A stretch of DNA of 16,372 nucleotides, taken from contig JAUXFZ010000009.1 of assembly GCA_030622585.1 (NCBI GenBank), positions 1-16,372 on the forward strand. The letters run 5' to 3'. Origin of the DNA: Myxococcales bacterium. Its GTDB lineage: Bacteria; Myxococcota_A; Polyangia; Polyangiales; Houyiibacteriaceae. Positions within the stretch are counted from its first letter, which is position 1. The number at the start of each line of letters is the position of its first letter. A program made the translations under genes and the position numbers. Under the pieces are notes generated by a model. That model was not told where the DNA came from. It saw only the letters and a list, made by a program, of their open reading frames with translations, and made no database searches. Shown in pieces: positions 6,246 to 13,820 of the stretch.

Positions 6246-7253
6246 GTGGATATGAGCCGGTTCGCCACCATCGAAGGGCTTCGGAAATTTCGGCAGACGC
6301 TGTTGCGCGAGCGCGATCCTTGGCACGATACGTCGCGCCGGTTTCGTATTCGGAGGTTTGCGGGGCCGGAGTGCTTTCTCGAGCACCTCGAGGGCCTGCG
6401 CGTCGGACACCTAACCGATTTGCACGTCGGCCGCGTCACGCCGATGGAGGTGCAGTACGACGCGGTATCGATGACGAACGCCGGTAAGCCGGACATCGTC
6501 GTCATCAGCGGTGACTTCGTGTGCCACAGCCAGGTGTACCTCGCCGACCTAACCGACGTGATCAGCAAGATCGACGCGCCTGTGTTCGCCGTCCTCGGAA
6601 ATCACGACCACTGGGCGGGGGCGCAACCCGTACGAGAGGCGCTTCGACGGGGTGGCGCCGAGGTACTCGACAACGCGCACACCACGATCACGATCAGGAA
6701 TCAGCCGCTGCAAATTCTCGGCCTGGACGACGCGTACACCGGACATGCCGATCGGCACGCCGCGCTGAAGGGCCTGCGCCCGGACCAGCCCGTGATCGGG
6801 CTTTCGCACATCGCCGAAGAAGCCGATGCGCTCTGGGAGGCTGGGGTGCCACTCGTGTTCTCGGGCCATACGCATGCCGGCCAAGTGACGGTCGCGCGGC
6901 TTCACGAACTGTCGGTCGGCAAGCTTGCCGGCCACAAGTACATCCATGGGTTGTACGGTTCCCGTGGCACCGAGGACCCAAAGGGCGCCGTCTACGTTGG
7001 CGCTGGCGTAGGGGCGGCACTCGTTCCATTGCGCGTCGGTGAGCGGGCCAAGCGCGAGGTGGCGTTCTTCGAGCTCGGCATGCAGCCCGGCGCCTTCGAC
7101 GAGCACCACCGAGAGCAGCCCGCACATGCAGGGCGTGTGCCCTCGAGCAAGACCAAAGAGCGGCGTGCAGACGCCGTGCGGCGCAAACAAGAGCGCCGTG
7201 ACCGCCGAAACGGCAACGGCAAGCCCCCAACCTCCGCCGTTGAGCCCTCTTAG
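6246..7253 (+). CDS. Calcineurin-like metallophosphoesterase (YaeI/YkuE-type)
   Basis: A 335-residue metal-dependent phosphoesterase with all five blocks of the family: D58-x-H60 in HLTDLHVG, GD (89-90) in VVISGDFV, GNHD (118-121), H188 in IGLSHIAEE, and GHTH (207-210) in VFSGHTHAGQ. These bind two metal ions at the active site. No transmembrane or signal segment is visible; the first 40 residues are basic (LLRERDPWHDTSRRFRIRR). The last 50 or so residues are a low-complexity Arg/Lys tail (KTKERRADAVRRKQERRDRR) not part of the catalytic fold, perhaps for membrane or nucleic-acid contact. Relatives include lipid phosphodiesterases and UDP-diacylglucosamine hydrolases, but the substrate cannot be read here. 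The start is GTG 6246 or ATG 6252; neither has a strong ribosome site. It follows the feo genes by 19 bases and its stop overlaps that of trxB. Confidence 0.88.
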   Translation: MDMSRFATIEGLRKFRQTLLRERDPWHDTSRRFRIRRFAGPECFLEHLEGLRVGHLTDLHVGRVTPMEVQYDAVSMTNAGKPDIVVISGDFVCHSQVYLADLTDVISKIDAPVFAVLGNHDHWAGAQPVREALRRGGAEVLDNAHTTITIRNQPLQILGLDDAYTGHADRHAALKGLRPDQPVIGLSHIAEEADALWEAGVPLVFSGHTHAGQVTVARLHELSVGKLAGHKYIHGLYGSRGTEDPKGAVYVGAGVGAALVPLRVGERAKREVAFFELGMQPGAFDEHHREQPAHAGRVPSSKTKERRADAVRRKQERRDRRNGNGKPPTSAVEPS

Positions 7254-8197
7254 GGATTGGCCGCTAGGAAGTGTTCAACCTCTAGGGCGGCCATGCACCC
7301 GCTGCCGGCGGCGGTGATTGCCTGACGCCACTGCTTGTCTTGTACGTCGCCTGCGGCGAAGACCCCTGGGATGTTGGTCTGCGTCGAATCGGGCTTGGTG
7401 ACGATGTAGTCCTGCTCGTCGGTGTCGATCTGGCCATTCAAGAACGCGGTGTTCGGCGTGTGGCCGATGGCAAAGAAGAGCCCTGCTGCCGGGAGATTGC
7501 GTTCCTCGCCGGTCTTGAGGTCCTTGACGCGAACGGCTTCGAGGAAATCTGTGCCCTTGGCCTGCGTCACGACGCTTGACCAGAGCATCTCGATCTTCGG
7601 GTTGTCGAGCGCCCGCTGCTGCATGATCTTCGAGGCGCGTAGCTCGTCGCGGCGATGAACGATGTATACAGTCGAACCATACTTCGTCAGGAAAGAAGCC
7701 ACTTCGACCGCGGAGTCGCCTCCGCCGATCACCACGAGCGGCTGATCGCGGAACGCAGGCAGCGCCCCATCACACACGGCGCAGGCCGAGATGCCTTTTT
7801 GCCAGAGCTCGCCGTCGCCGGCCCCGGGGATCTCGAGGCGCTTGGCGGTGGCGCCTGTGGCGATGATGACCGAGTCGGCGCTGCCTTCCTGCGCGTCCGC
7901 CTTGAAACGGAAGGGGCGGCTCGAGAAGTCGATCTCGTTCACGGTCTCCGTATGGATCGTGGTTCCGAACCGTTCCGACTGCGCGCGAAAACGATCGGTC
8001 AGGTCCGGCCCCATGATGCCCTCGGGGAAGCCGGGGAAGTTCTCGACGTCCGTCGTGGTGGTCAGCTGGCCACCGGCGGCAACACCACCTGCCATGAAGC
8101 CCTCGAAAAGCACGGGGCTCAGCTCAGCACGTGCCGCGTAGATGGCTGCGGTGTGGGCCGCGGGTCCGCTGCCGATGATCAAGACTCGATGACTCAT
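7250..8197 (-). CDS. trxB: Thioredoxin reductase
   Basis: Flavoprotein that passes electrons from NADPH through FAD and a redox disulfide to thioredoxin. From the ATG at 8197 it is 315 residues, the standard low-Mr length. It has the FAD loop GSGPA (9-13), the active-site CAVC (139-142), the NADPH loop GGGDSAVE (158-165), the NADPH phosphate-binding HRRDELR (181-187) and the C-terminal FAD motif GVFAAGDVQD. The segment AGGQLTTTTDVENFPGFP resembles the plant/fungal-like subtype. An upstream in-frame start (8227) is possible, but AAGGAG (minus strand of 8202-8207) serves the ATG at 8197. It is last in a minus-strand run, 53 bases after the flavoprotein gene, and overlaps the phosphoesterase 3' end by four bases. 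It probably feeds Tpx through thioredoxin. Confidence 0.97.
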   Translation of the reverse strand: MSHRVLIIGSGPAAHTAAIYAARAELSPVLFEGFMAGGVAAGGQLTTTTDVENFPGFPEGIMGPDLTDRFRAQSERFGTTIHTETVNEIDFSSRPFRFKADAQEGSADSVIIATGATAKRLEIPGAGDGELWQKGISACAVCDGALPAFRDQPLVVIGGGDSAVEVASFLTKYGSTVYIVHRRDELRASKIMQQRALDNPKIEMLWSSVVTQAKGTDFLEAVRVKDLKTGEERNLPAAGLFFAIGHTPNTAFLNGQIDTDEQDYIVTKPDSTQTNIPGVFAAGDVQDKQWRQAITAAGSGCMAALEVEHFLAANP

Positions 8198-8218
8198 GAC
8201 ACTCCTTTTGAGGGCGGG

Positions 8219-8247
8219 GTTATGCATACCCGGAGGCGGGAGCGCAA
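8219..8247 (-). promoter_or_regulatory. Weak candidate promoter and TATGCATA palindrome upstream of trxB
   Basis: On the minus strand TTGCGC (8242-8247) and CATAAC (8219-8224) are 17 bases apart, matching consensus at three and four of six positions. The 8-base palindrome TATGCATA (8221-8228) overlaps the -10 and is nearly flanked by GGG/CCC arms. It might give trxB its own transcription or regulation. Evidence is thin. Confidence 0.2.
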
Positions 8248-8250
8248 CCC

Positions 8251-9360
8251 CTAGCCCATCACATCGGACACCCGTGCGCCGATGGCAAGGGAAGCCGTAA
8301 GCCCTGGAGATTCGATGCCAATCAGGTGGATCACCCCGGGTTGTGAGGCCGGGTCGGCGATCACGAAGTCTGCGAAACCGCCGGCGGGGCCGACGAGCTT
8401 TGGGCGGATTCCACTATAGTCCGGCGTCAGGTGCTCGGGCCGAATCGCCGGGAGGTAGCGCGCGACGGCTTCGGCGAACTGCTCGGCTCGCGCCTCGTCG
8501 ACGGAGTAATCGATGACGTCGACGAACTCGGCGTCTGGGCCAGCACGCCGCGCACCGGAGATGTCGGCCGTGATGTGCACCCCCAGGCCACCCCCTTCGG
8601 GCAGTGGGTAGAGCAGACTGTTGCGCGTGGGTGGCGCTCCGGCGCCGAGGGCGAAGTACGATCCCTTGCACGGGTGCAGGCGCCAGGGGCATTGCTCGTC
8701 CACGAGCCCCGACTTGGCGGCGACGTCGAGCGCAGACAGTCCGGCGGCGTTCACGATCCGTTTTGTGTGCAGCTCGGCTTCGCTTCCCGTTGTGTCGACG
8801 GTCCGAACGATCCATCCATCCGAGGACTTCCGAATTGCTTCGACTCCGGTGTGGTACACGAGCGTGCCATCGGCCTTCTTGATCTCTCGGACCAGGCTCG
8901 CGATGAGCTCGTGGACGTCAACGACACCGGAGGTCGGGGAGTGCAGAGCGAGTGCGCAGCGTAGCTCGGGCTCTTGCCGACGCGCCTCCGACCCGGTCAT
9001 GAGCCGCAGGTCCCCGGCGCCCACCTCTTTGGCATGGCGAGCGATCGCCTGAAGGCGCTCCTCATCGTGTGGGCTCGTCGCGACGATCAGCTTGCCCGTG
9101 TGTTGGTGCGGCACGTCATGAGTTTCACACCATTCGTAGAGTCGCCGGTTTCCTTCGATGCACAAGCGCGTCTTGAGCGAGTCATTCGGGTAGTAGATTC
9201 CAGCGTGGATCACGCCGCTATTGCGGCTCGACATCTCCCGGCCGGGCCCAAGTTCGCGCTCGATGACCAGCACGGAATCGAGCTTCTGACAGAGCGCGTG
9301 CGCACACGCGAGGCCCACGACCCCAGCCCCGATTACGACCGCATCTACCTGTTCCGACAC
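8251..9360 (-). CDS. lhgO: FAD-dependent L-2-hydroxyglutarate oxidase/dehydrogenase family protein
   Basis: A 369-residue DAO-fold flavoprotein. It begins MSEQVDAVVIGAGVVGLACA, the Rossmann FAD loop GAGVVG being at 11-16, followed by the acidic strand end VIERE. The segment SSRNSGVIHAGIYY is the hallmark of the L-2-hydroxyglutarate dehydrogenase family, as is the C-terminal HLIGIESPGLTASLAIG. In this family the enzyme oxidises L-2-hydroxyglutarate to 2-oxoglutarate, removing a toxic side product of central metabolism; the electron acceptor may be the quinone pool or oxygen. Related enzymes act on other hydroxyacids, so the substrate is inferred. The chosen GTG at 9360 has GAGGGGG five bases upstream, overlapping the slt stop (9371-9373), so the two are likely coupled. 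An open frame extends to 9582 but is an unrelated out-of-frame reading of slt. Confidence 0.85.
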   Translation of the reverse strand: MSEQVDAVVIGAGVVGLACAHALCQKLDSVLVIERELGPGREMSSRNSGVIHAGIYYPNDSLKTRLCIEGNRRLYEWCETHDVPHQHTGKLIVATSPHDEERLQAIARHAKEVGAGDLRLMTGSEARRQEPELRCALALHSPTSGVVDVHELIASLVREIKKADGTLVYHTGVEAIRKSSDGWIVRTVDTTGSEAELHTKRIVNAAGLSALDVAAKSGLVDEQCPWRLHPCKGSYFALGAGAPPTRNSLLYPLPEGGGLGVHITADISGARRAGPDAEFVDVIDYSVDEARAEQFAEAVARYLPAIRPEHLTPDYSGIRPKLVGPAGGFADFVIADPASQPGVIHLIGIESPGLTASLAIGARVSDVMG

Positions 9361-9370
9361 CGCTGCCCCC

Positions 9371-11800
9371 TCAAAACGCCAGCGGATCGACCCGCTGAGG
9401 TGGCAGTTGGACCGATAGCTGGGGCATCGATAGCCCGCGCTGCCGCCGGTACGCTTCGTAGTGCACCAGCACCTTGCGAACATAGCGGTGGGTCTGAGTG
9501 AAGGGAATCCGCTCCAACAATACGTCGAGGGGCGTTCCGTCCGCGTTCTCCTGAATCCAGCGTCGAACGTTGTGGGGCCCACCGTTGTAGGCGGCTATGG
9601 CGAGCGGGAGCCGTCCGTCGAACCGGCGAATCAAGGAGCTCAGGTACCAGGCTGCGAACTCGAGATTGAGGCTAGGGTCGAGAAGGTCGGCTGGCGTGAA
9701 ATCGTCGTGGCCCAAGGTGTGCGCGATCAGTTGTCCCGTGCGCGGCATGATCTGCATGAGGCCCACGGCACCCGCGTACGACACGATGTGCTTCTGATAA
9801 GCGCTCTCGACGCGCATGACCGCAAGCAGAACGTTTGGGTCGAGTCCGTATCGCTTGGCGGCGGGGACCGCGAGCCATTCGTATGCTCGCGGCAAGGTGT
9901 CGATGAAGCCTGCTCCCAAGAACCCGCCGGCTGTCCCCGTGTCGCCAAGCATTGCGGCGACTGCGGCAAGCGTGGCGCGGTCCTCGTCGGAGAGCTCGCG
10001 GCGCGCGGCACGAACATCGGTCGCGATGGGTTCGTGCCTTCGGCTGTCGGCGCGGGCCACGCAGGCCAGTCCCGCCCTCGCGATGGGTCTGCCGAGGGCG
10101 TGGCGCCAGGTCAGGTAGGTCTCGAAAAGCTCGGCGGTGGCGGCCTCGCGTTCGCCGACCTGTAGCAAGGTCGCTGCGCGAGCAACCCATGGATAGCTAT
10201 CCCGGTGAAGCGCACCGATGGGCTCGAGCTGCTTGGCGAGTGCTCGGTCGGACGCCCGGGGAGGCGGCGGGGCCGTCTGCTCCTTCGCATTGGCGAGGCC
10301 CTCCTCGCTGGAGTCATGATCGCCACGCTCCACCCGCCCGAGGCCATTGTCCGCCCAAAGCGCGTAGTAGGGGTCTCCGCTTTGTTCCGCGGTCAACTTC
10401 GCCTGAGCGAAAAACAGGATCGCCTGGGCGGGCCTTTCGGCGCGTTCGTGCGCTCGAGCCAGATGGTAGAGGGTGGCTGCCCGGTAGCGGGAGTCGGGAC
10501 GCCTCGCGACGTCTTGCAGCACCTCGATGATCAGATCTTCGTTGCCTGTTCCGGCGGCGGTCATCGCGGCGTCGAAAAGCACCGCCGTCGGGATTCCGGG
10601 TCGTGCGCCCAGCGTGACGAGAATGCCGTCGACCTCTCCTACGACTCCGGCGGCGGAAGCCACGCGGATCATGTCCACGAGTCGGCTTGACGCGATCGAC
10701 GCGTTCGCGCGGCCCGCGCGGAGCGCCGTGAGCTGTCGCGCAGCTTGGTCAGGCTCGCGTGCGGCGGTGGTTGCCGCCATGTCGTTCGCCCGCTGCTCGA
10801 TGTGTCTAGCCGTCGCTGGGTTGTCGATGGGAAACAACTGAGCGGTTCGAAGATAGGTCTCCGCCGCCTTCCAGCGACCCGCGTCGCGCGCGAGGCGCCC
10901 AGCGAGGTAGTGAACCTCTGCGTGCTGCTGGCCCGTGAGCGAGGTGTCGAGGAGCTGGGCCACCGTGGCCTTCGCCTCCGGGAGCGGGCCGGTGCGTACG
11001 AGCTGACGCGCCCGACGCACGAGTTCTTCGTCGGTCATCGAAGGCGTCTCGTGGCCGAGCGTCCGGAGGCGAGTGAGCTCGGACTCGGCCCATGGCGTGA
11101 TGTGGCTCCCGGGGTGCTCGACGCGGACGCTGTGCATCACCGCGATTGCCTCGTCGTACCGCGACTGACGGAGCAGGTATTGGGCGTGCTCGAACAGAAG
11201 CGCCCCGCGATTGGGCATCGCGGGGTAGGCCCACAGCAGGTCCCGGAGGGCTTGGTCGGCGGTCGGGTCGCCCGCGCGAAGGAGGGCGAGTACCTGACCG
11301 AAGCTCGCCTCGACCCGAACGGTCGCATGAGGGCTCTGCGCCGCCTCCGTGAAGAACTCGATCGCTCTGCCCGGCTGGCCCCGAAGGAGCTCGAGGCGGG
11401 CGCTCCGCAGGGCGATGTGGTCGTTGATCTGTGGGAGCCCCCGATAGGCCAGGTCGAGTTGTAGGCGCGCCTCCTCGTAGTTCGCCGCCACGATCTGCCG
11501 AAGAGCGGCACGATAAGCTTCGATCGCGCGCGCTTGGGTGGGCTGGGCGTCCGCGACACGGAGCATGCTCAGGTGCGGCCCGCACATGGGAGCACGCCAC
11601 CGAATCAGCTCGATCGGCGCAACGCTGACCTGCGGTTGACCCGCGATGCACATCGGCACGTCGGGCGATGCGTAGACCGACGCAGGAGGCGATGCGAGGA
11701 GCACCGCCGCGAACGCCACTGCGATGAGTCCGCGATGAGCCACGCTCCCTACAGGGTGACCAATTTGTGAAGTGGGACGCAAAGGTTGAGTTGCCGACAC
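9371..11800 (-). CDS. slt: Soluble lytic murein transglycosylase with long helical-repeat N-terminal region
   Basis: Periplasmic enzyme that cleaves the MurNAc-GlcNAc bond of peptidoglycan, leaving 1,6-anhydro ends. The C-terminal 150 residues form an SLT domain: catalytic Glu about residue 665 in RVESAYQ, then SYAGAVGLMQIMPRTG, a conserved DPSLNLEFAAWYL segment and AIAAYNGGPHNVRRW. About 600 preceding residues are alanine/leucine/arginine-rich helical repeats of TPR type (for example AAETYLRTAQLFP and ATLYHLARAHERAERPAQAI), making 809 residues against about 645 for E. coli Slt70. A signal peptide is clear: AHRGLIAVAFAAVLLA to about VYA-SP. The GTG at 11800 gives a long 24-residue lead; GTG at 11743 would place the signal peptide at the N-terminus and is an equal candidate. 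It lies 32 bases after the small membrane protein gene. Confidence 0.93.
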   Translation of the reverse strand: MSATQPLRPTSQIGHPVGSVAHRGLIAVAFAAVLLASPPASVYASPDVPMCIAGQPQVSVAPIELIRWRAPMCGPHLSMLRVADAQPTQARAIEAYRAALRQIVAANYEEARLQLDLAYRGLPQINDHIALRSARLELLRGQPGRAIEFFTEAAQSPHATVRVEASFGQVLALLRAGDPTADQALRDLLWAYPAMPNRGALLFEHAQYLLRQSRYDEAIAVMHSVRVEHPGSHITPWAESELTRLRTLGHETPSMTDEELVRRARQLVRTGPLPEAKATVAQLLDTSLTGQQHAEVHYLAGRLARDAGRWKAAETYLRTAQLFPIDNPATARHIEQRANDMAATTAAREPDQAARQLTALRAGRANASIASSRLVDMIRVASAAGVVGEVDGILVTLGARPGIPTAVLFDAAMTAAGTGNEDLIIEVLQDVARRPDSRYRAATLYHLARAHERAERPAQAILFFAQAKLTAEQSGDPYYALWADNGLGRVERGDHDSSEEGLANAKEQTAPPPPRASDRALAKQLEPIGALHRDSYPWVARAATLLQVGEREAATAELFETYLTWRHALGRPIARAGLACVARADSRRHEPIATDVRAARRELSDEDRATLAAVAAMLGDTGTAGGFLGAGFIDTLPRAYEWLAVPAAKRYGLDPNVLLAVMRVESAYQKHIVSYAGAVGLMQIMPRTGQLIAHTLGHDDFTPADLLDPSLNLEFAAWYLSSLIRRFDGRLPLAIAAYNGGPHNVRRWIQENADGTPLDVLLERIPFTQTHRYVRKVLVHYEAYRRQRGLSMPQLSVQLPPQRVDPLAF

Positions 11801-11805
11801 GCCTC

Positions 11806-11811
11806 TTTATA
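11806..11811 (-). promoter_or_regulatory. Possible -10 box before slt
   Basis: The minus strand reads TACGTATAAAG just before the upstream GTG of slt. TATAAA is a five-of-six match to the -10 consensus, and its start point would fall near 11800, which would favour the internal GTG at 11743 as the translated start. No acceptable -35 is visible 16-18 bases upstream, and the neighbouring genes are close enough for read-through. Confidence 0.2.
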
Positions 11812-11832
11812 CGTAATGGGGCCGCCCGCGCT

Positions 11833-12036
11833 TCATTCTTGCAGAGACTCCCCGCCCTGTGGCTCTTCGTCGGCTCCGATTTGGGCCGGAGACCCCTCGG
11901 ATTCCGGCTGGGGCTCGTCCTCGAGCTCAGGTCGCAGGACCGTGAAAATGCCGACTCCGACGAGCACAGCGAAGCCGATCATCAGCCACAGCGTGCGCCA
12001 CTTCGCGGTTTCGTAGGCGTCGTCGTAGCGCGGCAT
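11833..12036 (-). CDS. Small single-pass membrane protein of unknown function
   Basis: I do not recognise this 67-residue protein. It begins MPRYDDAYETAKWRTLW, followed by a hydrophobic helix of about 19 residues (LWLMIGFAVLVGVGIFTVL, about 16-34) and then a soluble tail that is very acidic and rich in Pro, Gly and Gln (ELEDEPQPESEGSPAQIG, ending GGESLQE). The charge pattern, with Lys and Arg before the helix and acid after it, predicts an N-in, C-out topology. The ATG at 12036 is four bases after the proS stop, with no strong ribosome site, suggesting translational coupling to proS. A longer frame reaches back into proS, but its N-terminus looks like out-of-frame Arg/Pro-rich sequence. It could help the downstream transglycosylase at the envelope, but this is only context. 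Confidence 0.6.
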   Translation of the reverse strand: MPRYDDAYETAKWRTLWLMIGFAVLVGVGIFTVLRPELEDEPQPESEGSPAQIGADEEPQGGESLQE

Positions 12037-12040
12037 GGGC

Positions 12041-13756
12041 TCAGGCCCCGAGCTCTGCCAACGCGGCGCGCGCCGCGGCGGCCGCGCCATCGACGGGAAC
12101 ATCCTGGGACTCGCTGTCGGTCCGCTTCTTGAGCTCGACAGTGCCTTGCTTCAGGCCGCGTGACCCGACCGTGATCCGCACGGGGATCCCGAGCAGGTCG
12201 GCGTCCTTGAACTTGACTCCCGGTCGCTCGGATCGGTCGTCCAGAAGGACTTCCACGCCTTCGGCACGAAGCGAGTCGTAAAGTTCGGTGGCTTTCGCGA
12301 GGGGCGCCTCGTCTTTGCCAATCGGGGTGATGATCACCTGGTACGGGGCGACGTTCAGCGGCCAGCGAATACCGTGCTCGTCGTGATGCTGCTCGATGAT
12401 GGCGGCGATCAGGCGGGTGACGCCGATGCCATAGCAGCCCATGACGATCGAGCGGCTACTCCCCTCCTCGTCGAGGAAGCCCGCATTCATCTTGTCCGTG
12501 TAATGCGTCCCGAGGACGAAGATGTGCCCACCTTCGATGCCTCGGTAGAGGTCGAGCGTGCCGGTGCAGTTGGGGCAAGGGTCGCCGGACGCGGCCTGGC
12601 GAATCGAAACGACCTCTGCTTCGAAGTCCCGGCCATGATTGACGTTCTTGTAGTGGTACGGGGTTTCTCCCGCTCCGGTGATGGCGTTCGGTACAGCAAC
12701 CGCGTCCGGATCCGCAATGATGCGCCCGGTGAATCCCACGGGGCCGACGAAGCCGATCTCGGTGCCGGTCGCTCTTTTCACGGCGCCGTCCGCCGCGAGT
12801 ACGACTTCTTCGACACCGAGGTGTCGGGCGAGGCCAATCTCGTTGACCTCGTGATCTCCTCGAACGATCGCCAACACCACCTCCTCGCCGGCGACGTAGA
12901 GGAGCGATTTCAGGGTGTGGGCTGCCGTGGTTTCAGCGCCAAAGAAGGACACCACCTCGTCGATCGAGCGCGTGTCGGGGGTTTCGACCTTCTCGAGCGA
13001 CGCCGCCTCGCTTGATTCGCTCGCGGGCGGCGCGGCACGGCCTGCCTGGGCGACCTCGACGTTGGCGGCATAGTCACAAGCGCCGCATGCGACGATCCAG
13101 TCTTCGCCCGTCTGTGCGAGAACCTGGAACTCCGCGCTCAGCTTGCCGCCGATCGCGCCGCTGTCGGCCTCGACGACCCGATAGTCGAGACCGAGTCGCT
13201 TGAAGATGCGGTGATACGTCGCGCGCATGTGCGCGTAGCTCTCTAGCGCGGCCTCCTCCGACACATCGAAAGAGTACGCGTCTTTCATGATGAACTCGCG
13301 GCAGCGCAGCAGCCCCCCACGAGGACGCGGTTCGTCGCGGTACTTGAGCTGTATCTGGTACAAGTTCAGCGGGAGTTGCCGATAGCTCTTGATCTCGCGC
13401 CGCACGAGGTCCGTGACGATCTCTTCGTGGGTCGGTGCGAGGTGGTACTCGCCGCCCTTGCGGTCCTTGACGCGTAGAAGGGTGGGGCCGTACACGTCCC
13501 ATCGCCCCGTCTCCTTGAAGTACTCACTGGGGAGAAACGTCGGCATGAGAAGCTCTTGCGCCCCCGCCTCGTCCATCTCCTCACGAATGATCTGCTCGAT
13601 CTTGTGGAGGACCCGCGTCCCTAGAGGCAGCAGTTCATAGATCCCGGATCCCACCATCCGGGCGTACCCAGCGCGAAGCATGAGCACATGCGAAGGCATC
13701 GTCGCCTCCTTGGGAACTTCCTTCAGCGTTGGAACGAACGCCCGCGAATACCGCAT
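12041..13756 (-). CDS. proS: Prolyl-tRNA synthetase, bacterial type with editing domain
   Basis: Charges tRNA-Pro with proline in the cytosol and removes mischarged alanine. The 571 residues match the E. coli-type length. Class II motif 1 lies near residues 30-75, motif 2 is RDEPRPRGGLLRCREF (140-155) continuing into MKDAYSF, and motif 3 is GCYGIGVTRL (440-449). The inserted editing domain lies at about 225-400, with K283 in TLKSLLY matching the lysine important for editing. Four cysteines, C224 and C227 (CGAC) and C394 and C397 (CPNC), flank the insertion and could bind zinc; E. coli lacks them but other bacterial enzymes have them. The C-terminal anticodon-binding domain includes YQVIITPIG. 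The ATG at 13756 has GAGG six bases upstream. It follows the thiolase gene after 64 bases containing a hairpin. Confidence 0.97.
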   Translation of the reverse strand: MRYSRAFVPTLKEVPKEATMPSHVLMLRAGYARMVGSGIYELLPLGTRVLHKIEQIIREEMDEAGAQELLMPTFLPSEYFKETGRWDVYGPTLLRVKDRKGGEYHLAPTHEEIVTDLVRREIKSYRQLPLNLYQIQLKYRDEPRPRGGLLRCREFIMKDAYSFDVSEEAALESYAHMRATYHRIFKRLGLDYRVVEADSGAIGGKLSAEFQVLAQTGEDWIVACGACDYAANVEVAQAGRAAPPASESSEAASLEKVETPDTRSIDEVVSFFGAETTAAHTLKSLLYVAGEEVVLAIVRGDHEVNEIGLARHLGVEEVVLAADGAVKRATGTEIGFVGPVGFTGRIIADPDAVAVPNAITGAGETPYHYKNVNHGRDFEAEVVSIRQAASGDPCPNCTGTLDLYRGIEGGHIFVLGTHYTDKMNAGFLDEEGSSRSIVMGCYGIGVTRLIAAIIEQHHDEHGIRWPLNVAPYQVIITPIGKDEAPLAKATELYDSLRAEGVEVLLDDRSERPGVKFKDADLLGIPVRITVGSRGLKQGTVELKKRTDSESQDVPVDGAAAAARAALAELGA

Positions 13757-13789
13757 GGCGCCCTCTTAACATGCACTAGGGGGAGGTTC

Positions 13790-13813
13790 CACCGGGGTCC
13801 GCAGACCCCGGTG
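13790..13813 (-). terminator. GC-rich 10-bp hairpin between thiolase and proS
   Basis: CACCGGGGTC (13790-13799) and GACCCCGGTG (13804-13813) form a perfect 10-base-pair stem with a 4-base loop, seven bases after the thiolase stop and 33 bases before the proS ATG. On the minus strand it is followed by GGAACCTCCCCC, with no T-tract, so it is not a canonical intrinsic terminator. It may be an mRNA 3'-end stabiliser, a partial terminator or a leader structure for proS. Confidence 0.55.
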
Positions 13814-13820
13814 CCTCACA

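Noticed and set aside
9361..9582. N-terminal extension of the lhgO frame
   Set aside because: The extra 74 residues lie inside slt in another frame and look unlike any protein domain. The GTG at 9360 has a good ribosome site and puts the FAD loop at the normal place.
10806..11651. Long out-of-frame minus-strand reading frame within slt
   Set aside because: It is Arg/Pro/Ser-rich, typical of a GC-rich shadow frame, and slt itself is well supported across this interval.
12037..12102. N-terminal extension of the small membrane protein into proS
   Set aside because: The added 22 residues are Arg/Pro-rich shadow sequence of proS. The ATG at 12036 gives a compact membrane protein.
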